Below the pieces are notes generated by a model. That model was not told where the DNA came from and did no database searches. It saw nothing but the letters and a program-made list of their open reading frames with translations. Shown in pieces: positions 39,928 through 49,381 of a stretch of DNA of 64,000 bases. Location: contig NZ_BOMN01000088.1 of NCBI RefSeq assembly GCF_016862215.1, positions 1 to 64,000 on the forward strand, read 5' to 3'. This stretch comes from Winogradskya humida (GTDB taxonomy: Bacteria > Actinomycetota > Actinomycetes > Mycobacteriales > Micromonosporaceae). A program made the position numbers and the translations under genes. Within the stretch, counting starts at the first letter, position 1; every line of letters starts with the position of its first letter.

Positions 39928-42783
39928 GTGCGCACCCGGTCCCTGACCTATGCCGATGCCCTGCGGTTACTGGGTAAGGACGAGAACGAGGCGGTCGCCG
40001 CGCTGAGCCGGCTCACCGGGGTAACGGCCGGTGTCGTGACGGTGGCGAGTGCGGGGACCGTCGACTTCTTCGCTCTCCGTGGCGAACTCGTCAAGTGGGG
40101 CCATGACACGGTTCGGGGACTGCGCGACCGGGCGAGCGGGATCAGGCGCTTCGACCGCACCGAACTGCTTGTCGCCGCCCACGCCGTGGTGGTCATCACC
40201 GCGTTCTTCGAGGCCCTCGACGAGGCGTTCGCCGCCGCGCCCGGTCTGGACCTGACCGACGCGGAGCTGACCGCTCAGGAGCAGGTTGCCCTCTCCACCG
40301 GGACCGGGCTGACGGAGAGTTACGCCGCGATGGTCGGCGCGCTGATCGACCAGCCGCCGCCGATGCCCACTCCCCTTCATCCGTTCGAGGATCTTCTGGC
40401 CGGGCTGTCATCCTTCTACGGCGGTCTGAGCCGCCGGATCCTGACCTTCCTCGCCGAGCTCGCCGCCTTCGCGGACAAGCACAGCCGGCTGGAATCAGTG
40501 GTCTTCAGTGAGGCACTGACGACGGCTGCCGTATCCCGCTATCAACTGCTGTACCGGTCCTTGATCGCTGCCGCGCCCGAGTTCGGCATCTGGGTGAACA
40601 CGATCGAATCGCAGGCCACCCGCCATGTCGTCCGGGTCGTCTCCGCGGATCTCGGCGCCGAGATCGCGCGGCTGCGAAGTGTGCTAACCGCGGTTCCCCT
40701 CCCGGTGGACGCTGTCCGGCAGGGGCTCGGCGTGCTGCATCGTCAAGCGATGGAGCGGCCGGTGCTGGCCGCTCAGTACGCACCGGATCACGTCATGTTG
40801 CCCAGCCTCGGCCAGGGATACCTCAACCCGTCCGGGCAGATGGGCGTGGCCGGGCGCAACTCCCGCCCCTCCACCGAGGATTGGTGGGCCGCAAGCCGGC
40901 CGGTCCCCGATGTCCAGGACTTCCTGCTGGCCTGTCTCACCAGCGTGCCGGCCACCTCGAGCCTGCTGGTCGTGCTCGGCCAGCCCGGCTCCGGAAAGTC
41001 GGCGCTGACCCGGGTGCTCGCCGCGCGCCTTCCGGAGAGTGACTTCCTCGTCGTCCGGGTGGAGCTTCGCACCGTCCCGGCCGATACCCAGGTGCAGAAC
41101 CAGATCGAAGAAGCCCTCTATCAGGCCCTCGGCGAACGGGTCGTCTGGCCCGAGCTGGCCCGGCGGTCCGGATCGGCCCTGCCTGTGATCATCATGGACG
41201 GGTTCGACGAGCTGCTGCAGGCCAGCGGGCTCAACCGGGCTGACTACCTGGAACAGCTCCGCGCCTTCCAGGACCGCGAGCGGGACCTCGGCCGCCCGGT
41301 GGCGATCCTGGTGACCAGCCGCACCGTCGTGGCCGACCGGGCGCGCTTTCCCGCCGAGACGACGGTGGTCCGGCTTGCACCGTTCGATGACGACCAGGTA
41401 GGCCAATGGCTTGCCATCTGGAACACGGCCAACGCCGACGCTCTGGCAGAGCGTGGTCTGTACCCGCTGCCGGACGATGTCGCGCTCGCCCATCCCGAGC
41501 TCGCTCGTGAGCCGCTGTTGCTGCTCCTTCTCGCGCTGTACGACGCGAGCACCAACGCGCTACAGAATTCCGGCACCGGTCTGGGGCGGGTGGACCTCTA
41601 CGAGCGGCTCTTCTCGGACTTCGTGCGCCGCGAGGTCGACAAAGGGCATCCCGGCGATCGACGCGATGACGAGATCGACGCCGAGTGGCGCCGGCTGGGC
41701 GTGGTCGCCCTGTCGATCCTCAACCGTGGCGGCGACGTCATTCTCGACACCGAGCTCGACCGCGACCTGCCGCACCTGCTCGGTCCCGCCTCGACCGCTC
41801 CGGACCCGGACGCGCTCTCGCCCAGCCAGGTGCTGGTCGGCCGGTTCTTCTTCATCCACGAGGCGTGCGCGACCCGCGACACCGGCGGACCGCGGCGCAG
41901 CTTCGAATTCCTGCACGCCACCTTCGGCGACTTCCTGGCGGCCCGGCTGATCGTCGGCGAGCTCGTGGACACCGCGCAGGAGCGGCTGCATCAGCGCCGG
42001 CGCCGGTCGCAGGCCGGCACGCTCGACGCGGGATTCCTCTACGCGGCGACATCGTTCGTCACCATCGCCCGCCGGGCACCGCTCTGGGATTTCTGCGCCG
42101 GAGTCATCGCCCGGCTCACCGCCGCGGATCGCGAACTGTGCCGCGAACTCGTCATCGAGTTGCTCCCGGAAGCGGGATACCCACACCCGACGTGGTCCCT
42201 CGCCGGGTACGAAGCCCGGCGCAAGCCCTCCGCAGCCCGGCATGCCGCGTTCTCCGCCAACCTGGTGTGCCTGGCAGTGCTGCTCTCCGACCGTCCGGTC
42301 GACATCGAGGAACTCGTCGGTCAGCCGGATGTCACCGCATGGCGTGACCAGGCACTGCTCTGGCACAGCATGCTGGACCCCGAGGACCGCCGGCGGTTGT
42401 GGCAACAGTTCCGGGTCAGCTGGCACCTCGACGAAAGGCCACCCCGCCTGCGGATCCGGCTGGAGGACAACGCCGCCGTCAGCGTGAAGGAGTCGCTGCC
42501 CTGGCCGCCGGCGGAGGTGCCGGACCCCGGGCTGCTGACGTTCGACGACATTGCCGCGCCGGCCACGAGCCGGACCGGTCGGCTGCTGCGGCGGTGCGCG
42601 TTCGTCCAGACCACCATCGACTCGCGCGAACTCATCTACGCGCTGACTCCCGCTCTGGCGCTCACCCCGGGACCGGAAGGTCCGGTCATGGACGACCGCC
42701 TGTTCCAAGGGACGGATGCGGGCGGAGCGAGGCGCAGTACGCTGCGGGAATGGGTGAGCAGGGTGGGCCGGTCGGGGTGGTGA
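39928..42783 (+). CDS. NACHT-type STAND NTPase with N-terminal helical domain
   Basis: A 951-residue signal-transducing NTPase. The N-terminus (RSLTYADALRLLGKDENEAV, then RFDRTELLVAAHAVVVITAF) matches the helical 'NNH' domain that precedes NACHT modules in actinobacteria. The P-loop VVLGQPGSGKSALTR lies near residues 350-360 and Walker B VIIMDGFDELLQ near 420-430; SFEFLHATFGDFLAARLI marks the winged-helix end of the NACHT module. A ~300-residue C-terminal sensor region has no recognisable repeats. Relatives act in anti-phage immunity. I use GTG 39928 since homology begins there; a GTG at 39904 is possible. The end overlaps marR by 34 bases. Confidence 0.8.
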   Translation: MRTRSLTYADALRLLGKDENEAVAALSRLTGVTAGVVTVASAGTVDFFALRGELVKWGHDTVRGLRDRASGIRRFDRTELLVAAHAVVVITAFFEALDEAFAAAPGLDLTDAELTAQEQVALSTGTGLTESYAAMVGALIDQPPPMPTPLHPFEDLLAGLSSFYGGLSRRILTFLAELAAFADKHSRLESVVFSEALTTAAVSRYQLLYRSLIAAAPEFGIWVNTIESQATRHVVRVVSADLGAEIARLRSVLTAVPLPVDAVRQGLGVLHRQAMERPVLAAQYAPDHVMLPSLGQGYLNPSGQMGVAGRNSRPSTEDWWAASRPVPDVQDFLLACLTSVPATSSLLVVLGQPGSGKSALTRVLAARLPESDFLVVRVELRTVPADTQVQNQIEEALYQALGERVVWPELARRSGSALPVIIMDGFDELLQASGLNRADYLEQLRAFQDRERDLGRPVAILVTSRTVVADRARFPAETTVVRLAPFDDDQVGQWLAIWNTANADALAERGLYPLPDDVALAHPELAREPLLLLLLALYDASTNALQNSGTGLGRVDLYERLFSDFVRREVDKGHPGDRRDDEIDAEWRRLGVVALSILNRGGDVILDTELDRDLPHLLGPASTAPDPDALSPSQVLVGRFFFIHEACATRDTGGPRRSFEFLHATFGDFLAARLIVGELVDTAQERLHQRRRRSQAGTLDAGFLYAATSFVTIARRAPLWDFCAGVIARLTAADRELCRELVIELLPEAGYPHPTWSLAGYEARRKPSAARHAAFSANLVCLAVLLSDRPVDIEELVGQPDVTAWRDQALLWHSMLDPEDRRRLWQQFRVSWHLDERPPRLRIRLEDNAAVSVKESLPWPPAEVPDPGLLTFDDIAAPATSRTGRLLRRCAFVQTTIDSRELIYALTPALALTPGPEGPVMDDRLFQGTDAGGARRSTLREWVSRVGRSGW

Positions 42784-43226
42784 CCGGGCTGGTTCGGGCG
42801 ACGTTTCTGGTCAATGCGGTGTATGAGAAGTCGGCGCGGGAGCATGGGATCACCTCGCAGCAGGGGCAGTTGCTCTGCGTGCTGATGGTGCAGCCGTACG
42901 GGATGGGTGAGCTGAGTGCGATGCTCGGGCTGGCCAAGTCGAGTCTTACCGGGCTTGTCGACCGCACCGAGCGGAACGGCCTGGTCGAGCGGCTGCCGAA
43001 TCCGAAGGACACCCGGGGCGTCCATGTCGGCCTGACCGTCGCCGGGCGGGAGCTCGTTGACGTGTTCTATCCCGAGACCTGCCGGCGGATCGACGAGCTC
43101 GCCAACGGGCTGGGTGCCGGTGAGCGGGAGGCGCTGGGTGCGTTGCTCGGGCGGGTGGTGCGCGAGAACGAGGTGCCGATGGTTTTCCTTGAGCCGGGGG
43201 ACTTTACGGTTCGCAGTACGAACTAA
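42750..43226 (+). CDS. MarR-family regulator of the adjacent oxidoreductase
   Basis: A 158-residue MarR protein with the winged helix SQQGQLLCVLMVQPYGMGELSAMLGLAKSSLTGLVDRTERNGLVER and the dimerisation helices at both ends. It begins at ATG 42750 inside the end of the NACHT gene. Two GTTCG-N5-CGAAC palindromes lie at its very end and just beyond, in front of the LLM oxidoreductase gene, so it presumably represses that gene until a small electrophile or drug is sensed. Confidence 0.88.
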   Translation: MGEQGGPVGVVTGLVRATFLVNAVYEKSAREHGITSQQGQLLCVLMVQPYGMGELSAMLGLAKSSLTGLVDRTERNGLVERLPNPKDTRGVHVGLTVAGRELVDVFYPETCRRIDELANGLGAGEREALGALLGRVVRENEVPMVFLEPGDFTVRSTN

Positions 43227-43245
43227 TACAGTTCGTGGTGCGAAC
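43209..43245. promoter_or_regulatory. Two MarR operators upstream of the LLM oxidoreductase
   Basis: GTTCGCAGTACGAAC (43209-43223) and GTTCGTGGTGCGAAC (43231-43245) share the layout GTTCG-N5-CGAAC. Their centres are 22 bp apart, two helical turns, placing both dimers on one face. The first overlaps the last codons of marR; the second ends 21 bases before the oxidoreductase start. Confidence 0.8.
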
Positions 43246-43266
43246 TATACGCCACGGAGGGCCACC

Positions 43267-44172
43267 ATGAACGTTGTATTCGGGTTCGGGACGCAGCATG
43301 ACCTCGCCGAGATCCCCGAGATTCTGCGCAGTGTCGAACGGGCGGACGCCGACGGGCTCGACCACTTCTCGATCTCCGATCACCCTTATCTGGGTGCGCG
43401 GCTGGACGCGTACGCGATGATCGGGTTTGTTCTGGGGCGGACCCGGCGGATCGCTGGTCTCGCCAATGTCACCAATGTGCCGTTGCGGCCGCCGGCGATG
43501 CTGGCCCGGACGATCACGTCGCTGTCCGCGCTGTCGGGCGGGCGGGTCATTCTCGGTGTCGGTGCGGGCGGGATCTGGGACCGGATCACCGCGATGGGGG
43601 TGCCGCGGCTCTCTCCCGGCGCAGCGGTGGAGGCCTTCGAAGAGGCAATCCTGTTGGTACGCGAACTGAGCGCGACCGGCCAGCCGGTAACCCACCACGG
43701 CGTGCACTACCGCGTCGACGAGATCGAGCCGGCGCCGGTGGCCGCTCCCCCGGTGTGGACGGGCTCGGTCGGCGCGAAATCGCTCGCGGTCACCGGGCGG
43801 GTAGCCGACGGCTGGATCCCGGGACACGGCGCGGACTGGCTCAGCGAGCGGTACCGCAGCTCGCGCCCGGTCATCGACGCCGCCGCGACCGCCGTGGGAC
43901 GCGACCCGCGCGACATCCGCACGATCTACAACCTGCAGGGGCAGATCACCGACCTGCCGCAGGCCACCACCCGCGATCGGGACACCGGGAAGTGGATCGG
44001 GGGCTCGGTGCGGCAGTGGGTCGAGGAGCTGACCGGGGCGGTGCTGGAGCACGGCGCGGCGGGTTTCACGCTGTTCACGCTCGCTGGGGGCACTGCTGAC
44101 CCGGTCACCCTGGGGCGGTGGGCGGGCGAGGTGGCTCCGGCCGTACGCGAAGCAGTGTCAAAAAGTCTTTGA
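43267..44172 (+). CDS. LLM-class F420-dependent oxidoreductase
   Basis: A luciferase-like monooxygenase/F420 reductase of 301 residues. Marks are the start VVFGFGTQHDLAEIPEILRS, RTRRIAGLANVTNVPLRPPA, the LSALSGGRVILGVGAGG segment and GKSLAVTGRVADGWIPG-like wording (here GAKSLAVTGRVADGW). Members in actinomycetes use F420 or FMN to reduce or oxidise diverse small molecules. ATG 43267 follows CGGAGGGCC. Expression is likely governed by the preceding MarR. Confidence 0.87.
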   Translation: MNVVFGFGTQHDLAEIPEILRSVERADADGLDHFSISDHPYLGARLDAYAMIGFVLGRTRRIAGLANVTNVPLRPPAMLARTITSLSALSGGRVILGVGAGGIWDRITAMGVPRLSPGAAVEAFEEAILLVRELSATGQPVTHHGVHYRVDEIEPAPVAAPPVWTGSVGAKSLAVTGRVADGWIPGHGADWLSERYRSSRPVIDAAATAVGRDPRDIRTIYNLQGQITDLPQATTRDRDTGKWIGGSVRQWVEELTGAVLEHGAAGFTLFTLAGGTADPVTLGRWAGEVAPAVREAVSKSL

Positions 44173-44268
44173 AGTTTTTCGGGCCGGGATGTCGAGAACC
44201 CGTGTCGGGCTCCGTCCCCGGTGCGAACGCGGCCACAATGGGTCGCAGTCGCACCGAGGAGAACCACG

Positions 44269-44672
44269 ATGGCCAAGTATCTGCTGCTCAAGCACTACCG
44301 CGGCGCGCCGGCCCCGGTCAACGACGTGTCCATGGACAAGTGGACGCCGGAGGAGGTCTCGGCGCACATGCAGTACATGCGGGACTTCTCGGCTCAGCTC
44401 GAGAAGACCGGCGAGTGGGTCGACGGGCAGGCTCTCGCGCCGACGGGCATGTGGGTGCGCTACGACGGTGAGGACCGGCCGCCGGTCACCGACGGGCCGT
44501 TCGCCGAGACGAAGGACCTGATCGCCGGCTGGATGATCATCGACGTCGACAGCGAGAACCGCGCCATCGAGCTCGCCGGGGAGCTGTCCGCCGCACCCGG
44601 GGCCGGTGGCCGGCCGATCCACGAGTGGCTCGAGGTGCGCCCGTTCCTGACCGGGCCTCCCACCATCACGGA

Positions 44673-44676
<4 letters not shown>
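44269..44676 (+). CDS. YCII/DGPF-domain protein, partner of an ECF42 sigma factor
   Basis: A 135-residue YCII-related protein. It carries the hallmark VTDGPFAETKDLIAGWMIID, with DGPF at residues ~75-78, plus the N-terminal YLLLKHYRGAP. GAGGAG precedes ATG 44269. The stop overlaps the sigma factor start (GTGA). DGPF proteins are the conserved genomic partners of ECF42 sigma factors; their enzymatic role is not established. Confidence 0.88.
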
Positions 44677-45827
<1,151 letters not shown>

Positions 45828-46424
45828 CTCAACCCGACCAGCAGCCGCCGGTCGCTCTAGATTCGGCCGACCGGCGGATGCCCAGATGCCGGTGACCGGC
45901 CTGGACCGGGCAGCCACAATTGTCACAGTCAGTCACCTCAGCCAGAAGCCACGTGTTGTATGCCAAGGCATGATTGCCGTGCCCTTGACAATCGGCGCTC
46001 ACATTTATTGCGCCATTCATCGTTCCGACGCAATGAAAGTGCACTTCTGCGCCCGTAGCGGACGATCTTCAGCTGGTTCCCGCGAACGCAACCACAGGGT
46101 GTGACCACACGCCGCGGTTGGTCATGCTGAATTCCACTGTGCTTCGAGAGCGCCGCCATTGGAAAGTGACTCGGCCTACCGGGTTTCAGCGCACTACGCA
46201 GCATGGTGACACCCCGTGTTGTCCGCCGCGCGAAATGATCATCGTCCCTTCGAGAAGGCGCAAAGTCGCCGAAAATTGCGCCAAAGGACCGCACTCCGCA
46301 ACTTCCGGAGGCTCTGGCTGTCAAACGCACGGCACTCATGCCACAGCACCCTAAACATAGGTTCTGGCTGAGGTGACGGAATGCGACGACACCGATGGGG
46401 GCCGGCGAGCTTCAGACCATCGGC
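45828..46424. other. 600-bp convergent intergenic stretch, no gene recognised
   Basis: Lies between the ends of the sigma factor and an MFS gene. It is less GC-rich than its surroundings, and translations on both strands are Arg/Ser-rich without family resemblance. I see no tRNA, clear terminator or inverted terminal repeats. It may be a decayed gene or foreign insertion. Confidence 0.45.
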
Positions 46425-47558
46425 TCAAACTGCCGGGGCCCAGCGGCGGACCGCGACCGCCGCGCCGAGGGTGCCCGCGGTGAGCGCGCCCCACAACGCA
46501 GCCGGCCCGGCGGCGAGCAGCGCGGTGAGCACCGCCGGGGCCGCCGCGGACGCGAGCCCGGTCGACAACTGCCAGCGCGACAACGCCCGCCCCAGCAGAT
46601 GCGCAGGCGCGGCGGCGGCGACCAGAGCTGTGCCGCTGCCCGCATACAGGATCTCGCCGATCGTGTACGGCACCGCGACCGCCGCCACCATCGCCGGCCC
46701 GAGCGTGCCGAGCTCCCCCGCGGCCCAGAATCCCAGGTAGGAGCACGCGAGCACCACTCCGGAAGCCGCCAGCACCCGCCGCCGCGGCTGCCCCGCGAGC
46801 CGTACCACCGCGAGCGTCTGGATCGCGACCACCAGCACCGTGTTGCCCGCGAACACCGCCGCGGACCACGCCGGCGCGGCGTGCATCCGCGTCACGAGCA
46901 GGGCGGGGAGGGCGACTTCGAGAACACCGAAGCACAACGCGTACGCAAGATTGGCGATCAACAGTGGTCCCAGGGCCGGCCCTTCGACCAGCTCGGGCCG
47001 AACGGGGCGGGGATCTCCGCGCTGCGGCAGCGAGAGCACCAGACCGGCGGCGACCAGATAGCCGGCAGCGTTGATCGCGGCGAGCAGCCGCAACGTGTCC
47101 GGGCCACCGGTGACCGCGACCGCCGCGATCAGCGCACCCACCCCCAAACCGGCGTTACGCACCGCGCGGGCACCGGCGAGCGCCCGGTCGGCTGGACCGT
47201 CCACGAGCGAGCTGACCAGCGCCGCGTGCGCCGCCGGGAAGACCTGGCTGCCCGCCCCGAGCAGCAGCGCGGCCAAGCCGAACGCGACCGGGCCGGACGC
47301 CTGGAGCAGCAGCCCGATCCCGGCCGCGCGGATCAGCATCGTGGCGGCGACCGGCCGTCCGCGGGCACCGGAGTCGATCCAGCGCCCGGTCAGCGGGACG
47401 GCGATCAGGCCGAGCAGCAGGCCCGCGGAGAGTGCCAGCCCGGTCCCGGCGACGCTGAGATGGACGACGGTGAGACCGTAGAGCAGCAGGAACGGCCGCA
47501 GCAGACCGGCGCCCAGGGCGTCGACGAGCAGCGCGGCCGAGTAACGGCGCAGTGACAT
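46425..47558 (-). CDS. MFS transporter
   Basis: A 377-residue major facilitator with about eleven to twelve hydrophobic helices. It begins MSLRRYSAALLVDALGAGLLRP at ATG 47558; the longer reading upstream is Arg-rich and not membrane-like. The loop PLTGRWIDSGARGRPVAATM after helix 2 is the MFS signature position. It is divergent from the DUF5937/ArsR regulator, an arrangement seen for inducible drug exporters. Substrate unknown. The nine residues RPVRPELVE in the cytoplasmic loop near residue 195 look like a low-complexity insertion. Confidence 0.82.
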   Translation of the reverse strand: MSLRRYSAALLVDALGAGLLRPFLLLYGLTVVHLSVAGTGLALSAGLLLGLIAVPLTGRWIDSGARGRPVAATMLIRAAGIGLLLQASGPVAFGLAALLLGAGSQVFPAAHAALVSSLVDGPADRALAGARAVRNAGLGVGALIAAVAVTGGPDTLRLLAAINAAGYLVAAGLVLSLPQRGDPRPVRPELVEGPALGPLLIANLAYALCFGVLEVALPALLVTRMHAAPAWSAAVFAGNTVLVVAIQTLAVVRLAGQPRRRVLAASGVVLACSYLGFWAAGELGTLGPAMVAAVAVPYTIGEILYAGSGTALVAAAAPAHLLGRALSRWQLSTGLASAAAPAVLTALLAAGPAALWGALTAGTLGAAVAVRRWAPAV

Positions 47559-47659
47559 GGCGGCAACCCTGAACCCCTGATCACGGGTACGCCGCGTCAG
47601 TTGCGGATCTTCGTCAACCGGCTCGCCCGCGCACAGCCGGGCGCGCGACAATGCGGCAC

Positions 47660-48664
47660 ATGGCGTTGACGATCGACATCACCGGGCTGGCACCGCAACG
47701 GCTCACGATCGCGCCTTCCCCGCTGGCTGAGCTGACCGCGATGCTGCACGTCCGCGCCCCGCAGACCCGGGTCAGCGCGTCGTTCGCCGACCGCCTGCTG
47801 GACGCCGAGTTCCTGTGGCGCTCGTCGCGGGCCGACTTCCTGCTCCCGGCCGACCCCCAGCCCACCCTCGAGGCGGAGCTCGACCGCATAGATCAACTAC
47901 CCGATGGGGTGTACGTCGCGTCCGCGCTGGTCACGACGTGCGGCTCGTCCCGCCTGTCGTTCCGGGCTCCCGCACCCGACCGGCTCGTCGAGCTCATGGC
48001 GGCCCGGGGCCCGCGCCAGGCAGCGTTCGCCGCGCGCCTGCTCAGCGACCCGGCCGGCGCCCGCGCCCACGTCCGCCGCATCCTGGAGGACTGCGCCACC
48101 GAGTTCTTCGACGCGGCCTGGCAGGGCATCCGCACCACGCTGGCCGCCGACGCCCGCCACAAGTCCGACCTGCACGCCCGGCACGGCCTGCCCGCCGCCC
48201 TCGCCGCGATGTCCCCGGCCCTGGCCCTGCACGGCACCCGCATCACGCTGGACAAACTCCAGAACGACAGCACCACCGCGGCGCACGGCCTGACGTTCGT
48301 CCCGACCGTCTTCGGTCATCCTCACCTGCTCGCCGTGTACGCCCCCAGCTGGCAGCCCGTGGTCCAGTACCCGATCACCGCGACGCCCGTAGCCGCCCCG
48401 GGCGTGGTCCAGCGGCGGCTCGACGCGTTCGCGCATCCCGTACGCCTCCAGCTCTGCCGTAGCCTTGCCCGCGCACCCCGGACGACCACCGAACTCGCCG
48501 AGGCCCTGCGCCTCACCGCCCCCGAGGTGTCCCGCCACCTCGCCACCCTGCGCGGAGCGGGCCTGCTGCACAGCACCCGCACCGGCCGCTACACCAGCCA
48601 CCGCCTCGACCTCACCGCGACGGCGGCCCTGGGCACGGACCTGATCGCCGTCCTGCTCCGCTGA
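47660..48664 (+). CDS. ArsR-family regulator with DUF5937 domain
   Basis: A 334-residue regulator. The N-terminal ~240 residues are the DUF5937-type domain (MALTIDITGLAPQRLTIAPSPLAELTAMLHV), and the C-terminal ~85 are an ArsR winged helix (QRRLDAFAHPVRLQLCRSLARAPRTTTELAEALRLTAPEVSRHL). No metal-binding Cys motif is apparent, so a metal is unlikely to be the ligand. I choose ATG 47660; an ATG three codons earlier is possible. It is divergent from the MFS gene and probably controls it. Confidence 0.85.
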   Translation: MALTIDITGLAPQRLTIAPSPLAELTAMLHVRAPQTRVSASFADRLLDAEFLWRSSRADFLLPADPQPTLEAELDRIDQLPDGVYVASALVTTCGSSRLSFRAPAPDRLVELMAARGPRQAAFAARLLSDPAGARAHVRRILEDCATEFFDAAWQGIRTTLAADARHKSDLHARHGLPAALAAMSPALALHGTRITLDKLQNDSTTAAHGLTFVPTVFGHPHLLAVYAPSWQPVVQYPITATPVAAPGVVQRRLDAFAHPVRLQLCRSLARAPRTTTELAEALRLTAPEVSRHLATLRGAGLLHSTRTGRYTSHRLDLTATAALGTDLIAVLLR

Positions 48665-48708
48665 CCGGCAGCCGTTCGCGGCGCGGCGGCCATGACACGA
48701 TGTCCGGT

Positions 48709-49290
48709 ATGAGCGTCGACCCGACCCGGCTCCTCGTGCTGGGCGCCACCCGTCAGGAACAACCGGCGACGGGGTACGCCATCATGCGCGAGCTGACCAG
48801 CTGGGGCGTGCAGGAGTGGGCCAGCGTGAACCCCGGCTCGATCTACGGGGCGCTGCGCGCGCTGGTCAAGGACGGGTTCGTCACCGAGGTCACCGACACA
48901 GTCGCGAAAAGCGGGCGGGGCCACAAGGACAGCACCAGGTTCCGCCTCACCGACGAGGGCGAGTCGGCGTTCACGAGCCTGCTGCGCAGCGCTTTGTGGG
49001 AGGTCAGCCCGTACCGTACGGCGCCCTTCATGGCAGCGCTCTGTTTCCTGGTCTGCCTCACCCGCGACGAGGTGACCGCCGCCATCGAGGAGCGGGTCTC
49101 CCGGCTGGAGAGCCAGCTGCGGCAGTTCGAGTTCGACGAGAAGCAGACCGTCCTCGACAGCGTCACCAAGCCGCCGCACTCGGTCGAGTTCGTCAAGCTC
49201 GCCGCGGGTCGTCTCGAGGGCGAACTCACGTTCACCCGCGCCCTGCTGGAGCGCATCCGCGCCGGCAGTTACACCTTCACCGGCGAGTAG
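48709..49290 (+). CDS. PadR-family regulator
   Basis: A 193-residue PadR regulator (ATG 48709; an ATG three codons earlier is equally open). The winged helix reads LLVLGATRQEQPATGYAIMRELTSWGVQEW, with NPGSIYGALRALVKDGFV, followed by a helical Vir-type C-terminal domain (EEVTAAIEERVSRLESQLRQ-like). It precedes the DHA2 exporter by 91 bp, and that gap contains a palindrome overlapping a promoter, so it likely represses the exporter. Confidence 0.87.
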   Translation: MSVDPTRLLVLGATRQEQPATGYAIMRELTSWGVQEWASVNPGSIYGALRALVKDGFVTEVTDTVAKSGRGHKDSTRFRLTDEGESAFTSLLRSALWEVSPYRTAPFMAALCFLVCLTRDEVTAAIEERVSRLESQLRQFEFDEKQTVLDSVTKPPHSVEFVKLAAGRLEGELTFTRALLERIRAGSYTFTGE

Positions 49291-49320
49291 GCCCGCTCCC
49301 GTGATCGACGTCATTCCCTG

Positions 49321-49349
49321 TTGACGATTTTTATTCAAGGGTGAATATT
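49321..49349 (+). promoter_or_regulatory. Exporter promoter with overlapping palindrome
   Basis: TTGACG (49321-49326) and AATATT (49344-49349) are spaced by 17 bp and resemble a -35/-10 pair. The palindrome ATTCAAGGGTGAAT (49333-49346; arms ATTCA/TGAAT) covers the spacer and the start of the -10. A repressor bound here would block transcription of the DHA2 gene. PadR is the likely ligand. Confidence 0.6.
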
Positions 49350-49381
49350 CGGCTTTGAACAAAATTTCACCAGGAGGCACC

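Noticed and set aside
45938-46339. A 133-codon minus-strand frame in the 600-bp gap
   Set aside because: Composition is Arg/Ser-rich, with no ribosome-binding site and no recognisable domain.
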